Shown here one piece after another: positions 33,817 to 42,889 of a stretch of DNA of 64,000 nt (position 1 is the stretch's first letter; each line of letters starts with the position of its first letter). The stretch lies in IMG/VR virus record IMGVR_UViG_3300024505_000146, positions 20,212-84,211 of that record, one strand, 5' to 3'. This stretch comes from a virus. The notes beneath the pieces were generated by a model. The model searched no databases and was not told the origin of the DNA. It saw only the letters and a program-made list of their open reading frames with translations. The position numbers were made by a program, and so were the translations under genes.

Positions 33817-35751
33817 ATGCCAGCAGCCTTTTACGATTTTTTTAGAAAAATAAGATTTAGACCCAGCGAAAGCGTTACAACTATCCCCAACGCAATTACT
33901 GTAGATACTGAAATTGAAGCAGACAGCGTCACGGATACTGCTACCATTGTTGCTGGGCAGAATATTGCATTTAGCATTGAGGATAGTTCCACAGCAACGC
34001 CTGGACAGACAACTGATACCATTACAATTCATGGTCCAGATTATCAAACTTATGTACCGTTAGGCACAACAAAGTTACGTTTAGAGCGCGACCTAGGCGC
34101 AGAGACTAGCGATATCGAATTATATCCAGATCCACTAAGTCCAATTCTTATTACTAGAACTGGCGCAAATCAGATTACAATTGGTTCTAACAGTCCTAGT
34201 TTACCATTTAGCCAAGAACAAATTGAAGATTTATCTGCTTCACTTTTGACTAACGGAACACATACAGAGTTAACAGTTACCTATCAGGATTCCGTTACTT
34301 TGCCATCGACATTTGCTCAAAATGCAACTAGCGGCTCGGGCATTAATGCTGTATTCAATATTTCAATTATTAACAATACCTATGTGGCCAGCGTTAGCAA
34401 TGGTGGTACTGGTTTTGCCGCAGGTAATACCGTAACAGTCTATGGAACTAATTTCCCAGGCGGATTGAATCCGGCCAACAATGTAACAATTACTGTAGGC
34501 TCTGTTGATGGTAGCGGAACAATTTTAACTATTACTTCTGCAACAGGAACTCCAATAGCATCAGATAACATAGATTTGGCTGTTACATCTACACTACAAA
34601 ATGTTACAAGCCGCGGTGCAACAACTACATCAGCAATTACGATTAGTAATGCTACAGGCAGTAGTAATACATCTACTGGCGCATTAAAATTAACCGCCGG
34701 CGGCCTTGCTGTATTTGAAAATGCTAACATTGGTGGGTATGTAAAAGCAACAACATTTGAAAGTACTCAGACAACTGGTACTGCTCCATTTACTGTGGCT
34801 AGCACTACCGCTGTGGCAAATTTACAAGCCGCCACTGCAAGTAAATGGCATACTGCTCGTACAGTTACATTCACAGGCGATGTAACAGGTTCATTCAGCA
34901 TCGATGGATCGGCAGATGTTACTAGCGTAGCATTAACAGTTGGCAGTGATACAGTTGCACTTGGTACAGATACTACAGGTAACTATGTTGCTACAGCCGG
35001 AGTAAGCGGTAACGGTCTATCAGGAAGTTCGAGTTCAGAAGGTGGAACATTTACAGTTAGTTCAAATGCTACTGCAAACAACACAGCATCAACTATTGTA
35101 TTCCGTGATACTAACGGCGACTTTAGTGCAGGCACAATTACAGCCACAGCGTTTACAGGACCAGCAAGTCAGGTAGCATTAACAGCAACATCGACTAATG
35201 CCGCACACTATCTAACATTTGTCGATACAACCACAGGTAACGAAAATATTAGAACTGATGTAGACTTAGCCTACAATCCTAGCACAAATGTTCTTACAGC
35301 AGGGACATTCAGTGGTATTATCAGTGGTAGTACAGTCAGTGCAAGTAGTACACTTAGCATTGGCACTAGCACAATTGAAACGGTTTCAGTTAACCCAGCG
35401 GCACTTACTGGCGCAACAACATTAGATTGCAAAACAAATAGTGTGTTTTACTATTCCTCTAATGCAGCCGCAAACTGGACACTGAACTTCCGTGGTGACG
35501 GAAGTACAACAATGAATACATTCTTAACCACAGGACAGAGTGTAACAGTAGTATTGCTAGCCACACAAGGCGGCACAGCATACTATCCAACAGCGTTTAC
35601 TGTCGATGGATCTGCCGTTACTCCTAAATGGTTAGGCGGTGCCGCACCGACAGGCGGTAATGCTAGTAGCATTGACTCATATTCATTTACAATTATTAAA
35701 ACAGCCGCAAGTACATATACAATTATTGCTAGTCAGGCTAGATTTGCTTAA
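33817..35751 (+). CDS. Tail-fibre protein
   Basis: 644 residues, almost entirely Thr/Ser/Gly/Ala-rich beta structure. A short unique N-terminus (MPAAFYDFFRKIRFRPSES) probably attaches to the virion. The middle contains SKWHTARTVTFTGDVTGSF, a module recurrent in marine phage fibres. The C-terminal domain (about 560-644) with NFRGDGSTTMNTF and SQARFA is a compact tip. Likely co-transcribed with the LamG/Calx-beta gene 9 bases downstream. Confidence 0.7.
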   Translation: MPAAFYDFFRKIRFRPSESVTTIPNAITVDTEIEADSVTDTATIVAGQNIAFSIEDSSTATPGQTTDTITIHGPDYQTYVPLGTTKLRLERDLGAETSDIELYPDPLSPILITRTGANQITIGSNSPSLPFSQEQIEDLSASLLTNGTHTELTVTYQDSVTLPSTFAQNATSGSGINAVFNISIINNTYVASVSNGGTGFAAGNTVTVYGTNFPGGLNPANNVTITVGSVDGSGTILTITSATGTPIASDNIDLAVTSTLQNVTSRGATTTSAITISNATGSSNTSTGALKLTAGGLAVFENANIGGYVKATTFESTQTTGTAPFTVASTTAVANLQAATASKWHTARTVTFTGDVTGSFSIDGSADVTSVALTVGSDTVALGTDTTGNYVATAGVSGNGLSGSSSSEGGTFTVSSNATANNTASTIVFRDTNGDFSAGTITATAFTGPASQVALTATSTNAAHYLTFVDTTTGNENIRTDVDLAYNPSTNVLTAGTFSGIISGSTVSASSTLSIGTSTIETVSVNPAALTGATTLDCKTNSVFYYSSNAAANWTLNFRGDGSTTMNTFLTTGQSVTVVLLATQGGTAYYPTAFTVDGSAVTPKWLGGAAPTGGNASSIDSYSFTIIKTAASTYTIIASQARFA

Positions 35752-35760
35752 GGTTTAACA

Positions 35761-37842
35761 ATGCCATTATTAACTACATTAGGTAGCGCAGGCGTACAAT
35801 CATATGGAACTTCTGGAATACAGCCGGGAGGAAGTTTGTACTTTGTTGGCGGCAGTCAGTACTTAACATTTTCGGGAACTAGTTTAACCTACGGTACGGC
35901 AAACTTTACCATAGAGTTTTGGTGGAAACCAATTACTAATTTGACTGGTATTAAAGTTTTATATGCTCAATGGTTTGGTAACAATAATTATCTTTGGATT
36001 TATCAACGTGATGGCCAAATTGTATTTGCCACAGTAGGCGGCGCCATTCGAGCATTTGGTGGAACATTGACATTAAACACTTGGAATCATATTGCTTTAG
36101 TTCGAAACAGTGGTAGTGCTAGATTGTTCGTAAACGGTGTAGCCTATGCTTCTGCAACCTGTACTAATAACTATGCTACTAATACAACATATAATCCGTG
36201 TGTGGGGCAATGGTATCCGGGCAATAGTACTTACCCAGCATTGGGTTACTTAACCAATTTAAGAATTTCTAAGAGTGCGTTATACACTACAGGATTTACT
36301 CCTAGCAAAGTTCCTTTTACTAGAACAAGTCAGGGTGCAACCGCATCTCTATTATTAAATGTAAAATCTAGTGGAACATTTACTACTGATAGTTCAGCCA
36401 ATGCGATAGCAGTGACAAACAATCTTGTAACATATATTGCTGAATCTCCATATACTGAAAATTATGTAACGCCGCCAACAGTAACAGTAGTATCTGCTAC
36501 AGTAACTCCATCTACTCTTACAGGCAGCGAGGGTAGTGCAATTACGTTTACTATTGCTGGAACAAACGTTACAGATGGAACATACTACTATACAATTGAA
36601 CAAGCATCCGGTAGTACAGCAATTACTACATCTGATTTTACCTCTGCATCCTTGTCTGGTACATTTACAATGACCAGCAATAGCGGATCATTTAATATAA
36701 CACCTGCAAAGGATTTATTTACAGAAGGTACCGAAACGTTTTCTGTTGCAGTAAGACAAACATCGATTACAGGAACAATTATTGGCGCCAGTGATGAAAT
36801 AACTATAACAGATATTTCTATTACACCAACATTAACACCTGACGCGGCAACTGTAAACGAAGGAAGTAGTGTATCGTTCACCGCAGCCAATGTTGGCCCA
36901 GACGGAACATACTACTGGACAACATCTGGTATTAGTGCAGGCGATGTAACTGCTACTAGCGGCTCATTTACAATAAGCGGTAGTACTGGTGGAATAGAAA
37001 ACGGCACGGGCACATTTAGCATCACTACGTCTTCGGATAGAACAACCGAAGGATCTGAAACTATGAACGTACAAGTTCGAAGTGGCAGTACTAGCGGAAC
37101 TATTATTGTATCAACTAGTGTAACGATACTTGATACCTCATTGACACCATTTACTTCATTTACTGCCAATAGTACTATTGCAGAAATGGCAGGCAACATA
37201 TCCGGGTATGCTACATCGACTACATTACAAGTAGGAAACCTTGGGCCTGCTGGAACATATTATTATACATTTAATAACGTATCTGGAACACTATTGACCA
37301 CAGATATTTCTACAGGAAGTCTATCAGGATCTTTCACAACAACTTCATTAAATCAAACAACTACATTAACTATCGGTGCGGCCTCTGATACTGTAGCAGA
37401 AACTAATAGTGTCCAAGTGTTTACAGTTCAAATTAGAGAAGGTTCTATATCAGGAACAGTATTAGTAACTAGTGGACAGATAATATTATACGATTCATCG
37501 ATGACAATTTCTGCAGTTTCTCCGAACCCTGCTAGTGAAGGTAACGGATTAAACATTACAGTAACTACACCATTATCGTCTCCTAACGGAATGGTTCAAG
37601 GAACATATTGGTTAACATTTGAAAGCACCAGCTCTGCTGTAGCCGCAGACGTTAGCGGACTACCGTATTCGTTTAATATTACCAGCCAAGGAAACTATTT
37701 TATTAACGGTATAGTTTCTATTCGTGCCACGGACGGAGCAGAAGCCGCAGAAACATTTAGAATTGGTGTGAGACAAGGGTCCACTACCGGAACCCTTGTT
37801 GGACTAAGTCCTGTGATTACAATTAACGCTAGTGCTACTTAA
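35761..37842 (+). CDS. LamG-domain adhesin with Calx-beta-like repeats
   Basis: 693 residues. Residues about 25-180 form a concanavalin-A/LamG domain (FTIEFWWKP, WNHIALVRNSGSARLFVNG). It is followed by four repeats of about 110 residues with the Calx-beta pattern (S-EGS-x-V-x-F, GTYYYT, E-G-x-E-T-F-x-V-x-VR, then G-T). Such proteins bind carbohydrates. Together with the preceding fibre it likely forms a host-binding appendage. The stop overlaps the end of the convergent gene at 37839 by four bases. Confidence 0.75.
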   Translation: MPLLTTLGSAGVQSYGTSGIQPGGSLYFVGGSQYLTFSGTSLTYGTANFTIEFWWKPITNLTGIKVLYAQWFGNNNYLWIYQRDGQIVFATVGGAIRAFGGTLTLNTWNHIALVRNSGSARLFVNGVAYASATCTNNYATNTTYNPCVGQWYPGNSTYPALGYLTNLRISKSALYTTGFTPSKVPFTRTSQGATASLLLNVKSSGTFTTDSSANAIAVTNNLVTYIAESPYTENYVTPPTVTVVSATVTPSTLTGSEGSAITFTIAGTNVTDGTYYYTIEQASGSTAITTSDFTSASLSGTFTMTSNSGSFNITPAKDLFTEGTETFSVAVRQTSITGTIIGASDEITITDISITPTLTPDAATVNEGSSVSFTAANVGPDGTYYWTTSGISAGDVTATSGSFTISGSTGGIENGTGTFSITTSSDRTTEGSETMNVQVRSGSTSGTIIVSTSVTILDTSLTPFTSFTANSTIAEMAGNISGYATSTTLQVGNLGPAGTYYYTFNNVSGTLLTTDISTGSLSGSFTTTSLNQTTTLTIGAASDTVAETNSVQVFTVQIREGSISGTVLVTSGQIILYDSSMTISAVSPNPASEGNGLNITVTTPLSSPNGMVQGTYWLTFESTSSAVAADVSGLPYSFNITSQGNYFINGIVSIRATDGAEAAETFRIGVRQGSTTGTLVGLSPVITINASAT

Positions 37843-39035
37843 GAACTAGCCTTAAGAAGAATAATCTCTTCGTTAATGCGTCCATTCATACGAGCCTCTG
37901 TAGCATTAATCTCGTCTAAGAACTTACGCAACTGCACCTTACCAGCGGCTTTGAACTCTTTCATCTTTTCCTCTGGCTTACGCACAGTCTTCATAATGCT
38001 GAGTGTTTCGCTAAAGCCGGTAATTGTGGTGCCTTTAACACCTAATTCCATATATTCGTTGGCAACATACTTGCCCAACTTACGGCTCTTAGTGTTATAA
38101 ACCCACAACTCCTTGCTACCGATAATGTCAGTAGGATTAATTGACACCAATTTCAATGGCTCGTCAGTTTTCTTGTACTTGAGTTTAGCAACAAGTTTGT
38201 CAACACTGACTGCTTTCTTAGCACGAGGAGCACGATTCACTTTGGCTTCCTGCATTAACATAGTACAGGCGTTTTGAATCTCCTGCAAAAATGTAATGAA
38301 GTTACGAATCTGCTTTTTGCTACGATGACTGTAACCTTCTTTCAACTGTTCGTCTGCTTTACCGCTGGCAAGCTCTTCTAGTTCTGCCAAATCGCGAGCA
38401 TAAAAGTCACGAATGATACGAGCGTGTGCGGCTTTGGCCTGCTGGCTCTTCAACAAATTAAGAACCTTAAATGCTTTTGGATCAAAGTTTTCCGGATCGA
38501 TTTGAAACGACTCATAGGCCTTTTCAATTTCTTCAGTCATATTCAGCGCAACTTCACGCAGACGTTCTTGAATGCTAGGAGTGTACACTTCTTTTTTGAC
38601 TTCAACTTTTTCTTCGCCCTCGGTATCGTCTTTGCCTTCGAGGATTACATTGACAATGGCATTACGCAACCAAGCGGCGGTGTCCTTGCCGCTGTTAAAG
38701 TCTGCACGTTGCGGAGTCATACCACGTAACAGACAGTGAGCAATGGCGCCCATTGTGGTGCTGATACGATTGTCTTTGACTTTCTTAATAGCAACAATGT
38801 CTTCTTTAGCACAGCCTGCATCAGTCATCCACTTAACAATAATTGGCTTGTAAGTTTTAATGTCGCTTTCTAAACGATAGTAGTCCATGCTACTACGAAA
38901 GTGTTTATGGAACTTGTCGGCATCCCAAGATTCGCAACCTTCCCAATTTGGGCTAGTATCTTTGACTGCACGAGTGCGGTGTGCAATAACTTGCTTTTTG
39001 GTTACACGGGTTTTGGTTGCTGTCTTAGTAGCCAT
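37839..39035 (-). CDS. Large conserved hypothetical, basic and helical
   Basis: 398 residues with a Lys/Thr-rich N-terminus (MATKTATKTRVTKKQVIAHR), a long helical middle with acidic and basic stretches (AYESFQIDPENFDPKAFK), and a mixed C-terminal domain with KELWVYNTKSRKLGKYVA. No catalytic motif is evident. The CAGGAG ribosome site and a perfect sigma70 promoter suggest early or middle expression. Possibly a nucleic-acid-associated protein. Confidence 0.6.
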   Translation of the reverse strand: MATKTATKTRVTKKQVIAHRTRAVKDTSPNWEGCESWDADKFHKHFRSSMDYYRLESDIKTYKPIIVKWMTDAGCAKEDIVAIKKVKDNRISTTMGAIAHCLLRGMTPQRADFNSGKDTAAWLRNAIVNVILEGKDDTEGEEKVEVKKEVYTPSIQERLREVALNMTEEIEKAYESFQIDPENFDPKAFKVLNLLKSQQAKAAHARIIRDFYARDLAELEELASGKADEQLKEGYSHRSKKQIRNFITFLQEIQNACTMLMQEAKVNRAPRAKKAVSVDKLVAKLKYKKTDEPLKLVSINPTDIIGSKELWVYNTKSRKLGKYVANEYMELGVKGTTITGFSETLSIMKTVRKPEEKMKEFKAAGKVQLRKFLDEINATEARMNGRINEEIILLKASS

Positions 39036-39066
39036 TTTTGCTCCTGTTAATTAACTTAATAAACAT

Positions 39067-39095
39067 ATTATATAGTCACTCTTCCGAAATGTCAA
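39067..39095 (-). promoter_or_regulatory. sigma70 promoter
   Basis: TTGACA (39095-39090), 17-base spacer, TATAAT (39072-39067), a perfect consensus within the last codons of the upstream gene. Predicted +1 near 39060, 25 bases before the ATG at 39035. Confidence 0.8.
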
Positions 39096-39366
39096 CTCCG
39101 CTCCAATACAGAACAAACCAATCCAAATCCTTTTTATTCTTAAACCAAAATTGGGTATAGCTCATTCTGCGAGCTCTTTTGGGCCAAATATACGTCTTAA
39201 ACGTATTGTAACACCAATTACTTATATTTTGGTAAGTAGATTCGCTAAACGGTTCTTCAAACCCGTCCCATTCCGGAAAGAGTTCTTGTTGTCCACTTTG
39301 GGTAACATAATAAACGTCAGCAGTCCAAAACCCGTCTCTTTTGTCGATTCGGAACTGTGGTTTCAT
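39076..39366 (-). CDS. Hypothetical phage protein
   Basis: 96 residues, rich in aromatic residues (8 Trp, many Tyr/Phe), beginning MKPQFRIDKRDGFWTADVYY. The C-terminal helix-strand (QFWFKNKKDLDWFVLYW) looks like a compact domain. Start overlaps the stop of the DUF2693-like gene. Its 3' end contains the promoter of the next gene. Not recognised. Confidence 0.6.
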   Translation of the reverse strand: MKPQFRIDKRDGFWTADVYYVTQSGQQELFPEWDGFEEPFSESTYQNISNWCYNTFKTYIWPKRARRMSYTQFWFKNKKDLDWFVLYWSGVDISEE

Positions 39367-39671
39367 TACAACATGAAATTTATTTTTTGGATGTTCTCAA
39401 ACTTAAAACTACGCCAATTGCCAATTACGGTATCCCAAACTGTACAAAGAACTTCTGAAGTTTTTGGGTTCTCTACTGTAGGGCAAATGCCTTCTTTAAG
39501 AGTACACTTCATTTCTCTCAGTGTGCCATCAGTTTTTTTGAATGTTACTTCCACTGTGTCGTGCATACGTAGAACGTTAATCAACCATTCGCGAAATGAC
39601 TTGCGTTCATCTTCTGTGGCAGTAGCATACCAATCACTTTGAAACTCTACTAAATCTGTTACCTGTGTCAT
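39366..39671 (-). CDS. DUF2693-like SH3-type small protein
   Basis: 101 residues. VEVTFKKTDGTLREMKCTL, then VLCTVWDT and SFKFENIQKINF, match the small phage beta-barrel family DUF2693, in which a conserved K-x-DG-x-x-R-x-M-x-C-T-L motif recurs. Function unknown; members are often encoded near replication or modification genes. Confidence 0.6.
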   Translation of the reverse strand: MTQVTDLVEFQSDWYATATEDERKSFREWLINVLRMHDTVEVTFKKTDGTLREMKCTLKEGICPTVENPKTSEVLCTVWDTVIGNWRSFKFENIQKINFML

Positions 39672-39672
39672 A

Positions 39673-40236
39673 TTAAAACTCCAAATCTGCGGCTAATACA
39701 TATCTAAATTCTTTACTCTGTGGAGGAGTTGGTCTGTGATATATCTTGCCAGGATATATTAACCAATGATTCTGCACAGGCTCTATGGTGATTCGTTCTG
39801 GCTGACCGACACCGTTAGGGGCAAACTCTGTACCACTTGACTTATAGTCTGCATCGGTGGGTATCTTTAAATACCAAATGCCTGATACAGTAGTTTTCCC
39901 TTCGGTATAATGGTGCGTGTGCCAAAGATTATCTCGATCCTCGGTAATTTCATTGTTAGTCATGAAACTCCAAGCCATTAATTGATTAATCTTTACTTCT
40001 TTACCTAAATACATAAACACACTAAAGATAAAACTCATTCTAAATTTCATCCAAAGCGGGTCAGGCAATCCAAATAAATTAACCTGTGTTTGATACTTGG
40101 GACTGTTTTTAAAATACTGTCCAGAATTTACAATGTCTGTAATTCGTTGTATAGCATCGGCCTGGTCTTGTTCTGTAATTACAGAACTAAAATTATATTT
40201 TTCAAATTGCCCAGTATGGTCTACGTATGTGGTCAT
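39673..40236 (-). CDS. 2-oxoglutarate/Fe(II)-dependent oxygenase-like protein
   Basis: 187 residues. The double-stranded beta-helix signature is visible. [19 protein letters not shown] holds the proximal His, GTEFAP and the [17 protein letters not shown] segment hold the distal His, and [11 protein letters not shown] holds the 2OG-binding Arg. The H-x-D/E pattern is less clear (H-T-H-H), so the iron ligand set is uncertain. Such enzymes are frequent in marine phages and may hydroxylate proteins or nucleic acids. It overlaps clpP by four bases. Confidence 0.75.
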   Translation of the reverse strand: MTTYVDHTGQFEKYNFSSVITEQDQADAIQRITDIVNSGQYFKNSPKYQTQVNLFGLPDPLWMKFRMSFIFSVFMYLGKEVKINQLMAWSFMTNNEITEDRDNLWHTHHYTEGKTTVSGIWYLKIPTDADYKSSGTEFAPNGVGQPERITIEPVQNHWLIYPGKIYHRPTPPQSKEFRYVLAADLEF

Positions 40237-40856
40237 TCACGTTTCTCAATTACTTTATCTGCAAGTCCATATTCAACAGCCTGTTGTGCAGATAAGAATG
40301 TATCAAACTTCATGTCGCCAAACATTTCGTCATAGGTTTTACCTGCCGTATTGTGTTTAACATACAATTCAGTTAGACGTTTGTTGATACGCTGACTTTC
40401 CTCGTAAGTACGTTTAGCATCTTCGAACTGTAGTTCTTGTACGTGTACGCTACCACGTGTGCCAGGAGTTCCTGAACTAACACGATGAATCATTGTGCGA
40501 CTTTCTGGCAATACAAATCGTTTACCTTTTGCACCAGCAGACGCTAGGAATGATCCCATACTTGCGGCCTGCCCAACTACGTAAGTGGCAACATCTGGTT
40601 TGATAAACTGCATGGTATCGTAAATAGCCAGTCCCGCAGTTACACTTCCACCAGGACTGTTAATAAACAGACTAATGTCTTTTTCGCTATTCTCACTTTC
40701 GAGGAATAGCAGTTGTGCCACAATCACACTGGCTGAATGTTCATTGACGTCGGTGTCTAACATAATTACACGATCCTTTAATAGACGTGAATAAATGTCA
40801 TAGGCACGTTCGCCTTTGTTTGTGGACTCTACTACCATTGGCACCAAATGTGGCAT
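40233..40856 (-). CDS. clpP: ClpP serine protease subunit
   Basis: 207 residues, the peptidase chamber of the Clp protease. Catalytic triad: Ser99 in [10 protein letters not shown], His124 in TMIHRVSSG and Asp181 in FGDMKFD. The INSPGG substrate-strand segment (65-70) and [15 protein letters not shown]-terminal motif are typical. There is little or no propeptide. The phage also encodes the matching unfoldase ClpA with an IGF docking loop (1412-3652), so a complete phage ClpAP is possible. Confidence 0.95.
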   Translation of the reverse strand: MPHLVPMVVESTNKGERAYDIYSRLLKDRVIMLDTDVNEHSASVIVAQLLFLESENSEKDISLFINSPGGSVTAGLAIYDTMQFIKPDVATYVVGQAASMGSFLASAGAKGKRFVLPESRTMIHRVSSGTPGTRGSVHVQELQFEDAKRTYEESQRINKRLTELYVKHNTAGKTYDEMFGDMKFDTFLSAQQAVEYGLADKVIEKRE

Positions 40857-40857
40857 C

Positions 40858-41142
40858 TTATTCTACCTTTTCGTAAGTTTGTTCAAAAATATCTGGCTTG
40901 CAGGCATAGAACTCGCCCTGCACTCCTTTAATAATCCAATCGCCTTCGGTGGCAATATGTTTAACTGTTAAACCTATACCGTCTTCTAATGTGCGTATTT
41001 CTGCTTCGGCTGGATCATTGTTATGTTCTTTGCGAATGTTGCCTAGAGATTCTCCGCAGAATTCTTCTAACTGTGCAACAGATTCGTCTGTGTAAAAAAA
41101 TTGTACAGCCTCGATAATCACAGGCTTCTTACGAAATTTCAT
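40858..41142 (-). CDS. PGDYG-like small phage protein
   Basis: 94 residues. Start [16 protein letters not shown] and C-terminal [26 protein letters not shown] follow the pattern of a widespread small phage protein family (PGDYG-like). Function unknown. It is directly upstream of clpP. Confidence 0.7.
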   Translation of the reverse strand: MKFRKKPVIIEAVQFFYTDESVAQLEEFCGESLGNIRKEHNNDPAEAEIRTLEDGIGLTVKHIATEGDWIIKGVQGEFYACKPDIFEQTYEKVE

Positions 41143-41845
41143 TATGTTCCTTTGCTAACGTAAAATTAAAAAGTTTATAAAAATACAATTGATCTATCCT
41201 GTCAACTTCATAGAAGGTATCAAACGCAACTTCAGTCTTGTCAACAACTAACTGCTTAAACATCTCCAATAAAGGATTATCGCTGGCTACTTCGATGTTG
41301 TATAGATAACGGTCATCTGTAAACCAAAAACGATTAATATTTCGCTTCTGTTGTCTGCTAGAAGTAGTCTTCAAATACTTTAATTTTAGTTGACTCTTAA
41401 CAGGCTTACCCATACCACGAATTATACGTGGAACATCTGTGGTGTTATATTGTTTTTTGAAATCATCGTATATCATATCTTCTTCGTAAAAGTAAGGAAG
41501 TTTATAATATATACCTAGGTCTTTGCCTTCGCAGGTATGAATACGATTTTCTAACAAATAGCAAACACGACTTCTAAAGTCACTGATATTTCTAGCATTA
41601 GTAAGATTAGACCAAAAGTATTTCTTACCGTAATATTTTCTAATCTTTTCGGCTAATGTTCTAGTTTCATCTTTGATATTATTTTTTACACGGTCGTCTT
41701 CCATGGAATAAAAAGAACCTGGATTTCCCTCCATAAGTTCTTTTAGACTTACAGACAACACCAGTGGATCTTCTTGAAACTCCGTGGCTTTTTCTTTATA
41801 AGTTGCGGAAAAAATATTATCAAGATCTGAAACTACAACGTTCAT
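41129..41845 (-). CDS. Hypothetical phage protein
   Basis: 238 residues, rich in Tyr, Lys, Asp and Asn, with no recognised motif. A basic segment (LKLKYLKTTSSRQQKRNINR) lies at about 150-170, followed by a strand-rich C-terminus. It overlaps its downstream neighbour by 14 bases and its ATG touches the stop of the upstream gene. Could bind nucleic acid. Confidence 0.55.
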   Translation of the reverse strand: MNVVVSDLDNIFSATYKEKATEFQEDPLVLSVSLKELMEGNPGSFYSMEDDRVKNNIKDETRTLAEKIRKYYGKKYFWSNLTNARNISDFRSRVCYLLENRIHTCEGKDLGIYYKLPYFYEEDMIYDDFKKQYNTTDVPRIIRGMGKPVKSQLKLKYLKTTSSRQQKRNINRFWFTDDRYLYNIEVASDNPLLEMFKQLVVDKTEVAFDTFYEVDRIDQLYFYKLFNFTLAKEHNEIS

Positions 41846-42081
41846 TATCTGCCCTCTGTATATTTTTGACCTTTTGGTCCGTTACTAATAAAATCCATTC
41901 CGGCCATACGACCTTCGTAAACTCTGCCATTCCAGTTCATTAATAGTTTAACACTTTTGTTCATTACCACAGTTAAGTTACGACCTTCATTGAATGCCAT
42001 AACATCTGCTTGAACAACTCTACCCGAACTTTCCTGTTTAACTTCGCAGGTAGCATCGTATCTCACTTTAATATTACTCAT
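41845..42081 (-). CDS. Small hypothetical phage protein
   Basis: 78 residues of predicted beta structure (YDATCEVKQES, ADVMAFNEGRNLTVVMNKSVKLLMNWNG), basic overall. Coupled by overlap on both sides. Not recognised. Confidence 0.6.
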   Translation of the reverse strand: MSNIKVRYDATCEVKQESSGRVVQADVMAFNEGRNLTVVMNKSVKLLMNWNGRVYEGRMAGMDFISNGPKGQKYTEGR

Positions 42082-42467
42082 GGCGCACTCTGTACTTGTT
42101 CTGATTCGGATTCATATTTGCCAGCAATGGCTTCTAATAAATCAAAGTTTTCTTCTGCACGTTGAATTGCTTCATATGCTTTCTTCAGTGCGGGATTATT
42201 TTCTGCGGCATATTTTCTGGCCTGTTGCTTACTACGCTGTTCACGTGCCCACTCTAACAAACTTTCTGCTTCTTGTGTAAGTTCAACAGTGGCATAATTC
42301 ATGTTTAGTTGTTGCCATGAATTGCCATCGTTGACTTCCATAGCACTCGTGTTAGGGTTATACCGCAACATACCTGCACCACTGGAGCCAGGACTAATAT
42401 AGTTACTGCTGGGCTGGCCACCAGATACAGTAACAAATCTTCCACTAGAATTAATACCTTTAATCAT
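42078..42467 (-). CDS. Small virion-like protein with helical tail
   Basis: 129 residues. The first 55 contain GAGMLRYNPNTSAMEVNDGNSWQQL, a module common at the ends of fibre and structural proteins. The rest is an acidic coiled-coil region (AREQRSKQQARKYAAEN, AIQRAEENFDLLEAIAG). Similar small proteins occur in marine T4-like phages. Possibly a minor structural or chaperone-like protein. Confidence 0.6.
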   Translation of the reverse strand: MIKGINSSGRFVTVSGGQPSSNYISPGSSGAGMLRYNPNTSAMEVNDGNSWQQLNMNYATVELTQEAESLLEWAREQRSKQQARKYAAENNPALKKAYEAIQRAEENFDLLEAIAGKYESESEQVQSAP

Positions 42468-42889
42468 TTATACTCCTTATCTAATTCTACATTAGTTAGT
42501 CCAGCCACTGTTTGAAATTTATCCCATGCCGCCTTGGCCGCGGGATTAGTAGCCAACTCACTGCTAGGCAAAACTGTTTCTAACCAAATCTCTGGGCGAC
42601 GACTTGGATGTGCGCCAAACTTTCTTGGCTGGTGCATTTTACCCGAATCATACAATTCGATGCTAATATCACGAAACTGTTGTTCGTTATGATAACCAGT
42701 CCATTCTGGGTTACTCCAGATACTGCCCGCACTACGACCACCGCCGTAGCCTTCCCAAATATTGCCCCATTGTTCATCGTTATGCGGATCAAAGTCCGTA
42801 CGAGTAATGAGAACAAGAACATCATTGATATCTACAACACCATCAACAATGTCTCGAACACAACGGCTATAACTTAATCCAACTTTCAT
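42464..42889 (-). CDS. Conserved hypothetical phage protein
   Basis: 141 residues beginning MKVGLSYSRCVRDIVDGVVD, with a Gly/Trp-rich middle (EQWGNIWEGYGGGRSAGSIW) and PRKFGAHPSRRPEIWLE. No catalytic motif assigned. Its ATG overlaps the stop of the upstream phosphoesterase. Confidence 0.6.
   Translation of the reverse strand: MKVGLSYSRCVRDIVDGVVDINDVLVLITRTDFDPHNDEQWGNIWEGYGGGRSAGSIWSNPEWTGYHNEQQFRDISIELYDSGKMHQPRKFGAHPSRRPEIWLETVLPSSELATNPAAKAAWDKFQTVAGLTNVELDKEYK

Noticed and set aside
33754-34047. Extension of the structural protein frame to 34047
   Set aside because: It crosses both divergent late promoters and the start of the opposite-strand fibre gene; the ATG at 33753 fits family N-termini.
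41177-41205. TTGACA at 41200-41205 as promoter for the PGDYG-like gene
   Set aside because: No acceptable -10 at 16-18 bases (only TTTATA); the genes there are coupled by overlap.
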